Assembly (NCBI GenBank): GCA_933207985.1
Contig: OW240918.1
Coordinates: forward strand, 114,188,400-114,252,399
From: Pelobates cultripes
Lineage: Eukaryota; Chordata; Amphibia; Anura; Pelobatidae
Direction of reading: 5' to 3'
Length of the DNA: 64,000 bases
Shown here: positions 36,551-48,578 of the stretch, in pieces
Position numbering within the stretch: position 1 is the first letter of the stretch
Layout: the number at the start of each line of letters is the position of its first letter
Position numbers and translations under genes: made by a program
Notes under the pieces: model-generated
Databases searched by the model: none
Told to the model about the DNA's origin: nothing
The model's input: the letters and a program-made list of their open reading frames with translations, nothing else

Positions 36551-39500
36551 CCAGGAGCAGGAAACTACTACTAAAAGTAGTAGCAACCTGGTGCTTTTTC
36601 TTCTTCTTTGGCTATCTGAGATGATAAAGTCTCAAATAAATTCAAGGCTGGCTGACTGGCTGCTTTGAAAAACACAGAATAAAAGTACAAATCTGTATAT
36701 GGAAAGAGGTACTGCTTGGTCTGCTCTGCTCTATACAAAAAAGAAACCTAGTGAAGTTAGTCCCATGCCAGTTAGGATGTCTAATGTAATTATTGTTTCC
36801 ATCTTCAGTAAAACTAGTCAATCCATGTTACTTCTTTGAGACTGGCAGAGGTTTGAGGGAGTTTCAGCCCGTAACTCTGTAGCCTTAAATCAAACAAGTA
36901 TGCTATCTGGAGTGGACACTTGTATGTACCAGGGGAAGATGGACTTCTACATGTGGGCATTTAGAGACCTAGATGGTCAGTAAAATACTAATTTAGATGT
37001 TCCTAACATAATGGACTAAAATTCTGGGTTCGCAAATGCTGATGGCTTAAAGCTTTTTTAAATTCATTAGATAGCCTGTGATTTGTAGTTCAGCAACATC
37101 TGGTGAATAGAGATTAAAATTGTTGGACCAGAGTGATTAGTATTCTTTGTTAACTCTTCTATGGACACCATAAGCCAAATTACTATTATCCAAGTATCTG
37201 CTATTTAATATCATGCTTGAAATGAACCTACATCTATAAGCATGTGTATCCCCTGTACATCTCTATACATCTCTATTAAGCTCAGTGTTTTTCTGTACTC
37301 ACTATAAATGTGGTGGATGTTTCTCACTTCTCTGTACCATTGACCGGCTGGTGAACCTACTTGTTGGTCATCTTTCCTCTCCACTCTAACTCCTCTTTCC
37401 TCCTTTACCCCTTCCACACCCCTACTCTTTCTCTCTAGCTGATGTATCTCTGATCTTCTTTCCCTGTACGTATTCTGATAATTGTTGTTTAGGATTAAAT
37501 TTATCCCCTCAACTATAACTTTTATCTGGTGTTTTATACACATGTGTTTATTGTTTATAACATATTGCACTATTACCCTATTGTATTTTTGTTTCCTTTG
37601 AGGGTCATATCCTGTTATCAAGATTTGAGCATCTTTGGCGCGGTTTACCATCCTGTTTATATCCTTATATCTAATTAAACAGAAAATAGGTTGGCAACAC
37701 CAACAATATGCCATAACAGGATGAATCTTATTGTGGAAAGATACAACTAATGCAAGGTTTCGGCTTACAGACATAACAGCACAAGTAAAGTGTTATTAAA
37801 GTGTTACATAAGTAAAGTGTTAGTTTTAAAAAAAACTTTACTTGGTGTTTAGTGAATGTGTGAGCGCTCTGGATCTTGAATGCTGTATTTCTTGGCCCAA
37901 ACCGCTTTATAATGTATGCATGTTCAGGTGAGTGCAGATTTGCTGGTTTTACATGCAGTAATTGATTAATTTAATTGATTATATACAGCATGGCAGCTGA
38001 GGCTATTATATAGCTCTTTAAAAATAGAAAGTGCTATGTTTCAGTAGTTTTTATAGGACCTTTTATAAGGGGGCTTTTTTCCAACGTAAAATAAAAAATA
38101 GAGTACATGTTGTGACAAATGCTTTCACAATGCTATGTATACAAATAGATCAGAATTTCATTTATATGAAAATTGTAACAGAATAAACCGGGCAATAATA
38201 GCAGTTTGTATATAATGTAACCCAGTGTATTTTTTTTTTTATATAAACCTCATGTGCAACTTTATCTAAATGCACCAAATACCATTAGATGGTAAAAGCT
38301 GACATGAAGCAAAGTGTAGATTAAAAGAGAGAAAATAGATTCTTTCAAATCAGTATCAATAGAGTGTTCCACCAAACCTCAGGAAAATAAAATGTAATTT
38401 AAAAAGAAGTTTTTGATGTATAAAAATAATTACCATGCTGTCTGAACTATTTTTCCTCTTTTAGATCTGAATGAAGGATATGGACTGTAATTCTGGATTC
38501 TATTTAGTTAGAGGCTGTGCTCAGCCATACATAAATATGTAATACGCTGATAGCAATCTATGCAGCTGTCATCACATCTACATAGTGCAAACTGTAGCAG
38601 TCACCTCGAAAATTTGATGTTGCAAAATTGCCCTTGACAAGTTATGAGCAGAGAATACTTTTCAATGAGCAATTGAGTAAACAACAAATACCTTGAACGT
38701 TACTGTATGCGAACCTTGCATTTTTAAAAAAAAAAAATCTTTAAGAATGTCAAGTGTTATATAAATGAGAACGGGTGAAAAGCACCGAAAATATATTAAT
38801 ATATATCACAAACATTATTCTGTATAGCAAGCAAATTTCTCGAGTTCAGCTTGTTGTTTTTTGTTGCTGTTGTTTTTACTTGCTAATGTGAAAGTGCCTG
38901 AGGGAATAAGTTCACCGTTATCCCAGAATTATCGACTCCCAAATTTGTTAGGATAGTGGTGGCAAACTTTAAAAAACAAGATGTGTGGGCACTAGCTCGA
39001 AGCTGGCTAAACATCATAAGAAAATTAGCTCTTTCACAATTGGGATGCAAGGGTTAGGTAGCACTACTTCACAATGCCTTATGGACATACATCTTCAGGC
39101 TCTTTCATACTTTGCAATTTCGTTACAGCAATACTCTAGCTGAAAGTGCTGCAGAGGCTTCACGACAAGAATATAAAAATAATTCAAAGAATAATAATTA
39201 AAAAGGTTTTCATGTTTGTCCCATTTGCTTGCAGATAATAAACAGAAAGTTACTGGTGATGGAACAATAATGACGTAAATAAAAATAAAAAAACTCAAGT
39301 ATGGCCGTCTTTATTCATATGTTGGGCAGTAAAATGGCAAGAAAAAAAATATTCTTTTATTCAGTTAATAATGTGTTTTACATAAATTACATGTATTATA
39401 CCATGTATGTTTTATATGTAAAGTATATGTATATTTTAATATATATGATTACAGTGCAATTTAATGCATTCTTTACTATAAGTATTTACTAAACAATAGG

Positions 39501-39735
39501 AGATAGACTTTTGGTTTGTGCCAAATTGCAAGTCGACCGAATGGTCACAAGACGAAATTTGGATTTCTGAGCTGCCATGTGCCAAAGTCTTGTGACTCTA
39601 AAGAAAAAAGTTTCTCTTGCCTCGCTGTTCCCATATTTGCACTCACACAAACCTTGAGAGGTAGAAATAGCCAACTTCATTCATCCTAGTGTGACAACAC
39701 TTTGTCTATTTTTGTTTATTTCTATTTCTGTGTAG
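36551..39735. other. AT-rich spacer, copy 2 of 17062-20320
   Basis: No gene recognised. It holds a 187-codon minus-strand frame (37774-37211) that exists only because a ~47-bp stretch present in copy 1 is missing here. It resembles no family I know, has no supporting codon or splice signal, and I treat it as non-coding. Confidence 0.55.
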
Positions 39736-39743
39736 GACTGTTA

Positions 39744-40478
39744 GTGGTGTATCCTGGTTTTGTGCTGCCCTAGACAGTCACTAGCAGACACACACATTCA
39801 CTAAGAGACACACATACACTCTCACTAACAGACACACACACACACATAGTAACACACTCCCTAACAGACACACTCCCTGACATACACACACTCACTAACA
39901 GACACACACTCACTAACAGACACACACACACACACTCACTCACTAACAGACACACACACTCACTAACAGACACACACACACACACACACTCATAACAGAC
40001 AAACACACACACACAAACAGACACACACTCACTCACTGACACACACTCACTCACTCACTAACAGACACACACACACACACAAACACACACTAATAGACAC
40101 ACACACTCACTCACATTAACACACACACTTTTTTTTTTAAATTCAACCCCCCCTTTGGGAATGCTGGGGGGGTTCTCCCTTTCCCTGGGATCCAGTGAGG
40201 CTGCTGGGCGGCACTGGCAAGGGAGCACTGATTAGTGAGCTCTCTGCTCTGCTCCCTCACGTGCCGCAGAGTGATGCCGGGAGCCAGAATATGACATCAT
40301 ATTCCGCCTCCCGGTATCACTCTGTGGCGCTGCTCGCCCGACGGACCGACCGGATTGTTAGTTAGCTGCCAGGCTAACAAGACATTTGCCCTGGGCATTT
40401 GGGGCGCTTTTTTTGCCGCCCCCTGGAAAATGCCGCCCAAGGCAAATGCCTTGTTTGCCTCGCGGCTAATACATCCCT
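39744..40478. mobile_element. hAT element with CA microsatellite (copy 2)
   Basis: Same insertion as 20329-21091 with GACTGTTA duplications at 39736-39743 and 40479-40486. It is 28 bp shorter, mostly from the CACTAACAGACA repeat plus a small change at GGGCGGGTGGGCGG. Confidence 0.8.
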
Positions 40479-40486
40479 GACTGTTA

Positions 40487-42909
40487 GTCACTGCCACTTA
40501 ACACCAAATTGGAATCACCAATTTGTAGAAAGAAAATAGTTTTTTTTCTGGAGTGTGTTGTTCAGTAAAAAAGAACAAAACTTCCTCTTGCTTGGCAACT
40601 CGCACATTTGCACTCACATAAACATTGATTGGTTTGGGGCAAGGCGTGACTGCCATGGTGGAGAGATGTGTCCTGAATAGGTTCCTCCACTTTACTGCTT
40701 TTAAAAGATACTTTATAGCCTAATCTAAATTGATTTAGGACACCATCTGCAAATTAATTGACCCTCACCTTCAGAACACATTGTGCAATAGTTGATAAGA
40801 GCTCACCTGCTTCATACTGCACCTTGCGGCCTAGTGCACTCTGCGCGGGAGAGGTGGACAATCTCCAAGTCTAATGGTGCCTAGCAGTTTCCAAAACCGA
40901 GCAGGTACCCTGTTACCCCCAGTGGGGGTGATTTCTGTGCCTGATTTTGTCTGATTTTACGTGGCCGTTAAGCCAGTCTATATTTTACCAGTTTTTGCAT
41001 GTCAGAACAGTCATTTTTCCTGTATTTTTGGTTGTCCAAATTACCTTCCCAAATTTTTTTCACAACTGAAATTCAGCCAAGCCAAAGGGGCATGACATGA
41101 ACTAAATCCTGCTATTCCCCCTCCCCCCTCAAAATATAATTTTCTCTAATCGGAGATTAACACCCTTGTGTTGAGGGGTTTATGTTGGACCATCAAGTTG
41201 GATCAGCTGCCCGACTCATAAGAGAAGTGTGAACTAGATTGATAGCGCCTTAAATAAACATTCCAACCACCATAACAACTACAGCATGCTCCATCCTCCC
41301 TCTTGTAAAGAGCCACACTGTTTTAGCCAAAATGCTAGCCTTTTACTACAGAGGTTAGCTCACTGGCATGTAGATAAGACAGGGAATGACGCCCAGCAGA
41401 CGCTACGTAGGAAGTTAAACTGTTCTAAAACGGTCTGAAAATGATTCACATTTATTTTAACCCCCCAAAAATGTCGCTATACAGGATCAGGGGTTCAGCT
41501 CTTGCAATTTCAGTTTGCCATTTAGTTCTTCTTAGTTATCTTCAAGATAACTTCAGCTACTGGTGCTGTCTACTCATTTAACACAAACTCTGTACTACGC
41601 AGCATAGATGATCGCAAGATAACATCAGCAAAATGAATCCCATAATTTAATCCCATAATTTAAGTTAACAAAATTGCCATAGAAGCAAAAATGTAAAACC
41701 TTCTCATTGTTTTGCTTTAAAAATTACCATAAGAAAAATCCCATTTTTGAAATCTTAGTAATGCGTATGTTTTCTAACTTTAACTGATGTTCTACGTGTG
41801 ACACAGTAGAATTACACAGATGCCTGTTTTCATTTGTAATGTTACATTAATTATATAAATCCAATGATATGTATTCACTAAACACAGAATTGCATGGAAT
41901 TGAAAAATCGAATTGCATTCACAGAAAATAAAAATTGTCACATTTAAAAAAAAAAGAATAGAAAAAAGAAAATCGAATTGCAAAATTTAGGCTAAATTAG
42001 TCAAACTCTGGCTATAACAGAGTTGAGGTTTTTTTCCCAGCAGTTTTTGCCTTTATTTTGCAATTTACTTTTCGATTCATTACAATTTAATATTAAGTGA
42101 ATAAAACATAATTGGACTTTATGTTCAAAATAGCTTAAACTGAGTGGGTTTCATCCTTTTTTAAACCAAATGCACAAAGAGATGAACGTTGTCAAATAAA
42201 TAATGGTTATAGATTATTAATTCTTTAACTCACAGCTTTAAACTTTTCTATACCGTACAGTAGAGTAGTTGCAATGATTTATATATAGTCTTCATGTGCT
42301 GCAGCTGCTCTGCACAGCCGACGAAACGAGAGCAAAAGATTTGGCACAATATAATAAAAAAGTGGCATTCTCAAGGCATCTGGCATTGTAGGAACACTGC
42401 CAAGCATGTATTGCAGCCAAATATAGTAACACAAGGGCCATTACCGTCTACTGTGCTGCTAGCATAATTTATCAGTAAAAACAAGTGTTTAGAAATCAAA
42501 TTATTTTCTTATTTAGATAAACTAAAATATTTAAATCTATTACGAATTTATAATGTAGAAATATCTGAAACCTACTTACAGTGTTTTTTTTTTTTTTATT
42601 ACCTTTTTATTTTGTATAACTGATACAAGAATACATTTGTAACCAAAAAAACAAAACAGATTTTGGATTTATAAAATTTACCAGCATAGATAGCTACAGA
42701 AAATGATGCACAATAGTTTTAAATGGCTCTCAAAGTATCATTTAAATTATGTCGCACATCCACAATGTCATGCAAAAGTAGGCTTAGTTTTTAAATGAAA
42801 GTATTTTTTTTTTTTTTATGGCAAATGTAGGATATTCCTTCCTGAAGTTAATTGGAATAACTGCAAAGGGTCTATTGAGGAAGGAAGTGTCTAAATTATT
42901 GAGAATGTG
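40487..42909. other. AT-rich spacer, copy 2 of 21100-23522
   Basis: Same content as copy 1. Nothing recognised. Confidence 0.6.
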
Positions 42910-43251
42910 TTAAAGGACAACTGTCACCTCAAACCTAGTATTCAGTATAATACAATATATAATATCTATCAAGTTTTCAAATGAAATAGATTTTTCTTTT
43001 AATGTAAAATAAATGAGAAAAACTACTCTAAAGTACATGACATGATCCTTTGGCCCTATACATACACCTTTGCTCGGAGAGTGTTTGAAAACTAAAAGTT
43101 AGTTTCTATGGTCTTCCCTGCTTCTGAGCATGGAATGAAGCAAGGATGATTATAGAGACTACCTGTCTGTTTTCAAACACTGTCTGACCGAAGGTGCATG
43201 TATACGGCTAAAGGATCCAGTTAGATACCAAAAAAATACTGAAAGGATGAG

Positions 43252-44535
43252 TGTGACAAACTCCCCTTTTTTAGGGAGTTTGCCATGAGTTTTTGGAGGG
43301 GCCTACTTGCCAGTCTCCTACCCTGGGATTATGGCCCCTGTAACTTATTTGGGTTTAAGGCACTTGAGACAGAACCCTCTGTTCCGGAACTACAGCTTTT
43401 GCCTTCATTGCTTGGATTTTGAAACACTTTTTCAGCCCCTTTGATTCCATGGGAGAATGTGCCTCTTCCCCTCCCCATTTTTCTCCAGAAGGGTAGTTGT
43501 ACCAGGGACACTGCCAGACCAGTTGAAACTGGCTGCTTTGTCCATCCTCAATCTCTCATCAGCCCTTTCTATTGTTTAACCCCATGGCGATCCTACTGTA
43601 TTCATGAGATCTGAGCACTTTTCGTACATATTGAGCGATATCTGGGGATATGTTGGACATATAGGTTAAACATTGTATTATATGAGTTATGTATTTTTAT
43701 GTATTTTTTGTAACAGTTTTTGGACTTTTCTGTACCTGGAGATAATTGGCTTATCTCCAGGATAGAGGAGAAGATAGACCGGCTGTACAGCCTAAATCTG
43801 TGGAACTGTTTTGGGCATGAAAGCCATGCTTGCAGTCGGTCTAATGTGACTTCCATAAAACCTTTGAACCCCTGCTCTGATCTGGGTGATTTTTGGATAT
43901 GTTCTACACCCATATCAGGGCTATCTAGCGGTGTAGGATGTATGGGGATATGTTTGTGTTTTGGGGTGTTTCTGGACTTTGGGTAAAACTGTATATTTTC
44001 TGTCTGTGATTAAGTTAGCCCATTGTGTTTGTTAATTGTATCACAGGCAGAGGGGAGGGTTTGTGTGCCTTAGCTGGGAGTGTCTGACTGTACTGTACTG
44101 TGTTGATTGTATTGATTGGCTATTGTAATTTTGTGTCCTGTGTACCACAAGGTCCACGTGGGTGGTAACCTTGTGGGAAAATGTGTATATAAGAAAGCCC
44201 TGTGTGCTCATTAAACCAGTTCTACTTCACCCTCAATTTAGAGTCCTGTCTCTTATTGGGGGAAACAGCTACAAGGGATTGCTATGCTCTTCATACTCCC
44301 TTGGATAATCACTAAGCTCTTTTAAGAGCTTGTTCCTGCTTCACTCTTTGGGGAAAGAGAGGTTCACCCACTGGAACCAGGAGCCTTGTCGTAGGTCCAG
44401 GGTGGGTAGGAGACGGCGAGACCCCAACCAAGCTGGCGCGGTTTGTGGGATCTGCGGTGATTATGGTGTCTAGTAGAGTGCTTGGAGCATCCTTCAATGG
44501 AGGTACCCAATCGGGGTGCCAGGTGATCCGTTACA
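43252..44535 (+). mobile_element. Solo LTR, third insertion (copy 2)
   Basis: Counterpart of 23865-25147 with the same ATGAG duplication (43247-43251 and 44536-44540). Confidence 0.9.
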
Positions 44536-44632
44536 ATGAGATTTTCTAATTTTTTTGTTATTATACTTCATTAAAGCAAATGTGTTTTCTTCCAAAACTT
44601 GATAAAAGGATTATTATATTAAAAATAGTTTT

Positions 44633-46414
44633 CAGGGGGGCAGAGCCTAACTGTTGAAGCGGACGGTCACATGGCCTCAGAACTCTGAGCTACAAGAGCA
44701 AATAATACCCTATATCTGCATTATAGCACAACCAGCTGGAGTTCAGGGCGACCCCTAGACTCACCCGGACCTCATGGGTCAAAAAACGAAGAAACAGAAA
44801 CCTGACAAACCCCGGCTGGCATGAACATTGGAGAGGTTTGGTGGCAAGCTCACGGCACCCCTGGACCCAAGATGGCGTTTCAGTGGAGGCTGCGCTGACT
44901 TTTCCAACGGGAAAAGCAGAAGAGTACACTTACCTGCTCTGACACTGCTTCCACTGGCCCAATTGCAACTTTCACCATCTGCGACCGACTCCACACTGGA
45001 GACTATAGAGGCTATTAAAGAGCTTATGGCGGACCTCGACAAAAAAATCTCGTCCGATGTGGCCATGATACATGAGGTTACCTGCAGGGCCAACTGGTGG
45101 GCTCAGTGTAGTGGAAGACACATCCAGCAACCACACACTCCAGATCAAGGAGCTACAACAAGCAGTTAAAGAGCTACATCAGCAGAATCTCACAGATGAA
45201 CACAGATTCGCCACACAGAAGGATAGGCAACGCTAGAAGAACCTGAAAATAAGCGGGGGATGCGGAGAGTATCCCAGAAGCTGAACTGCCACACTTCACC
45301 AGATTGCTCCTCGTGGCCAAGGCGGTCATGCTAGAGGGAATATTCGTGTCACAAGACCGGCCAAAGCACCACCTACAGTTCCAGGGGACCTGGTGATACA
45401 GTTCCAAAGTAGCAAGGATAAAGCTGCAGTCTTGGCTGCCACCAGGGGACAGTCATCTTACCTCTTTGAAGAGATGTAATTGGCCTTTTATGCAGACCTA
45501 TCTGGGGGAACCCTGGTATGGAGAAGGTCTCAGTGACTATTTATAAGATGACTGTTCCCTACGTGCACATAATATCCGCTACTGCTGGAGTCCATCCCAA
45601 ACCTTGCTAGTCTTCCGAGTGGACACAACACATACCATATATGACCTTCAAGGGAATGCAATGATTCTACAACACCTGGACGTCCCTACAGACTCACTTG
45701 ACTCGTCCGAACAAGCTGCAAGGCCCACATGTTAAACGCTCTGGAATTTGTACCTAGACGGACCACCTCGGACTCGTATGCCACGGTCACGACCTGAACA
45801 CCAACTGGACTAAGCTGCAAGTTTGCCGGGATATCCTCACAGTTTAATAGTTATACTTTGCAAGTTTTTGATACTTAGGGTTTTTTTTTTGTATTAAACA
45901 ACAACTAGTAGCACAGGCTCTGTATAACTACCCAGTCCTACCCGACTGTTTATTGCCCATACACCCCCTCCCTCCCCACCCGCCTGTGCTCCTCAGTGTA
46001 ACTCAGGCAAGTAAAGTAATAGCTTAAATGTTAGCACTGTGAGAATGGGTATGCTTTCCCATTAAGAGGAAATAACCACCATAATTATGCCTATCCTTAA
46101 CCTCACTGTACAGCCACCTAGCAGTTTTTATTCCTTTTTTGTTTCATCAGTTTTGTTCCACTTTTGTTGTTCCTTGAGAAATGCTTAATACAGCTTATGA
46201 TATTCTAATGAAGCTAACAAAACGCCATGGTGATACTGCCAGACACAAATACCTTCACTACAATGTACCACTTGTTATATAAAAAACACAATGTGCCATG
46301 TGTATTGATTCCTATGCCTACGTGATGCCTCACACTTATCGTGTACCTGCTATGTCTCTCAGTTGTGCTATGTTTATGTCATATTGTGCAAAATTACAGA
46401 ATTTAAAAAATAAT
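44633..46414 (+). mobile_element. ORF1-only L1/Tx1-type LINE (complete)
   Basis: A 1782-bp insertion flanked by the 8-bp target duplication ATAGTTTT (44625-44632 and 46415-46422). The 5' end is CAGGGGGGCAGAGCC and the 3' end is a short A-rich tail (AATTTAAAAAATAAT). It holds a broken ORF1 and about 680 bp of 3' sequence, with no endonuclease or reverse transcriptase. The architecture matches the minus-strand element at 498-2472, while the sequences differ enough to be separate subfamilies. Confidence 0.8.
44774..45730 (+). pseudogene. L1/Tx1-type ORF1 remnant
   Basis: The likely start is MGQKTKKQKPDKP at 44774, a basic N-terminus, soon followed by a stop. Downstream, in changing frames, are a heptad-like part near 45.0-45.2 kb, an RNA-recognition-like segment (PGDLVIQFQSSKDKAAVLAA, then TRG) near 45.38-45.45 kb, and a C-terminal-like part near 45.6 kb. 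Several stops and frameshifts mean no protein is made. Assignment is by similarity to the usual L1 ORF1 layout. Confidence 0.65.
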
Positions 46415-46443
46415 ATAGTTTTTAGATGACCGTTGTCCTTTAA

Positions 46444-47084
46444 GTTCTTTATGTCAATCTTCTCCATGTCATCTTAACATTCTTTTTCTATTATAGGCAT
46501 TTATTAATTTAAGTTAATCTCCTTGCTATACTAAAGTGACTTTATTTACAAGAAAGTTGAGTAGAGAACGCAAGAAATTAGAAAAAAAAGATTACCTTAG
46601 AGTACTGAGACAACAACTCAAACAACTTGCCATTCATGAGTCCACACTCAGTTCTCAAGCTGCTTTTAGCTCAGCTTCTGCAATGAACTATTTACAAATC
46701 AGACTGATCTCGCCATGACGAGGAATCCAGATATGAAATGCTGGCCAGTTGCATGAGAGATGCAGAAACTCCAGACGATCATTTCTGCTTTGGTGGGCCT
46801 TATCAATGAGGTGCAACTAATACCCGTCTCGTAACAGTAAGCAATGGAACTATATCTGGGTTGCCCTTCTAACTTAGGGAGGCAACAGTCAGTTTGCAAC
46901 AAACTAACACAGAGCACAAGAGACAGAAAAGGGTATAAGAAATAATAACAAACAGGGAGTATGATGAAGAGAAAAACAGTCACGAGAACATGATATAATA
47001 AATTCAAATAAAAATACATATAAATAAATATATTTTATGCCTTATTCTGAGAGCACATCTAAGGCTCCACTGTCAGCAACAGAT
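46444..47084. other. Unassigned sequence between two element nests
   Basis: It contains a 60-codon plus-strand frame (46536-46718) rich in Lys, Arg and Leu that I do not recognise. No element ends seen. Confidence 0.5.
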
Positions 47085-47087
47085 ATT

Positions 47088-47503
47088 TAATCCATGGGTG
47101 TCAAACCTTTTGGCTTTCCTGAGCCGCATTGAGCGAAGAGGAATTGTCTTGGGCCACACATCAAATATATAATATCGTTACTGTATATACGTAATAAAAC
47201 TTTAAAAGTCCTCTTCTTAATTTTCATTTGTCTAGTAGATAACAATAAGAAAAATGACTGGGACATAGCAATACCATGGTACTCTTTATATAGAAAATAC
47301 AGAGAAGGCAAGAAAGGGGAGGAGTGGCCCTGTATGTGAAGGATAACATAATATCTAACCTAATAAATGTTATTGAGGCGAACATAGAGTTCGTTTGGGT
47401 TACGTTCAGTGGCATCTCCAGGATTCATACTTAGGGGGTGCACATAAGGAGCCAGGGACAAAAGTAAGGGGCAGTTATAAAATGTGTATATATTGGTGTG
47501 TGC

Positions 47504-47539
<36 letters not shown>

Positions 47540-47569
47540 GCACACACATACATACACAAGGCTTGACAA
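47088..47569. repeat. ~480-bp direct repeat, left copy
   Basis: From TAATCCATGGGTG to GGCTTGACAA, nearly identical to 51709-52188 (one A/G substitution at the AAGGAGCC site plus (TA)n length). It flanks the Penelope-like element on its 3' side. The repeat itself is composite: the end of an old hAT (TGTCAAACCTTTTGG...), a LINE endonuclease piece (GGVALYVKDNI), the start of another hAT (CAGTGGCATCTCCAGG) and a TA microsatellite. Confidence 0.9.
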
Positions 47570-48048
47570 TACAGTATATAAAAAATATGTTAAGGAACAA
47601 AGTATAATTGTGGTGCTACTATCACCTAGTGTGAACCACTCCAACACACCAAATGTCAATAAAGTGCAAAATATAAAATGGTGGTGAGAGCACTCAAATC
47701 ATGCAAATACAATATTTTACCAGAACTTTGTTTGTTGGAATATCTAAAAAAACATAAAACACAGAAACATAGTATAATCCTGTTTAAAATATGTGCAAAA
47801 TGTTGTATGTGACTGGTTAAACTCACATATTTCTGAGTCACTTTAAAAGCTGACTCAGACTTAGGGCTTGTATGGAGATGAGAAATCTCTATTCTGGACG
47901 TCCTGTATCACACCTTGTGGATCCGCGCTGATAGTATCCTCTAAAATTACTCCAGGATGCAGAAATCGAATCCAAATTGATTTATTATTAAAATACTTCA
48001 TAAAATTAAAAATTAATAGTAAATACAGGTAAAATGTCCTTTGTGTAT

Positions 48049-48089
48049 ACCACGACGCGTTTCGGCACTCACAGCCTTTCTCAAGTGGT
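48049..48089 (-). ncRNA. Decayed hammerhead-ribozyme-like motif (Penelope 3' region)
   Basis: On the minus strand: stem I ACCAC/GTGGT (48085-48089 with 48049-48053) is perfect; the core reads TTGAGAA where CTGATGA is expected (48078-48084); an A and a GGC/GCC stem II follow; then GAAA (48060-48063) and a GTC cleavage triplet (48054-48056) directly before stem I. The C3 and G8 positions of the core are changed, and G8 is catalytic, so it is probably inactive. Penelope-like elements are known to carry hammerheads with very short stem III, which fits. Confidence 0.55.
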
Positions 48090-48578
48090 CTGTTTCTCAT
48101 CTCTCTATTTGCTCCTTTATACCTTCAAATTTCAGCGCCCTTTCTCCGGCGTCCTGTGTGTCTTCCGTTTTCGTCATCACTCTGCGACTTCCGGTTACGT
48201 TACGTGATGACGTTTTTGTTTACATCATCTTTCCTTAGCCAAACGGCTACGTCATGACGTCTTCCTGGCGCCGAGCCCGGAAGCACTAACCACGCCATTT
48301 TAGAAAGTCATTCAACATGAAAAATTTGCCAGTCTTTTATCCATTTACAAATACTTAATATATACATCTGTATACGAGGAAAACCCACATTAACAGACAG
48401 TTTATCAATAAAATGCATAAAATAGTCATAAAAAGAGGTATTATTGTCCTAAAAAAGGGGAAAAAATGTATATCATTAAAAAAGAAGAACGGGGGGGAAA
48501 AAACATTTTTAACGTATAGATTAAATTAAAATAATATAATATATAAAATAGTTTTAAAGTCATTTAAAACACTTAATA

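Larger units (their letters stand above)
26084..44945. repeat. Large duplicated block, copy 2
   Basis: Near-identical to 3492-25557 in the same orientation. It begins inside the outer LTR, directly after the hAT transposase fragment, at the shared AAAGCCAGATC. It matches copy 1 up to CTCTGACAC, where copy 1 enters the gap. It lacks the 3.06 kb hAT insertion. Sequence then continues without a break to the end of the LINE, so copy 2 is the more complete one on the right and copy 1 on the left. Confidence 0.95.
42910..46443. mobile_element. TTAA (piggyBac-like) element with nested LTR and LINE (copy 2)
   Basis: Complete version: TTAAAGGACAACTGTCACCT at the left and, in reverse complement of the right end, TTAAAGGACAACGGTCATCT. 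TTAA lies at 42910-42913 and 46440-46443. Without its two insertions it is about 450 bp, so it is a MITE with no transposase. It holds a solo LTR (ATGAG duplication) and an ORF1-only LINE (ATAGTTTT duplication). A piggyBac origin is inferred from the TTAA target. Confidence 0.8.
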
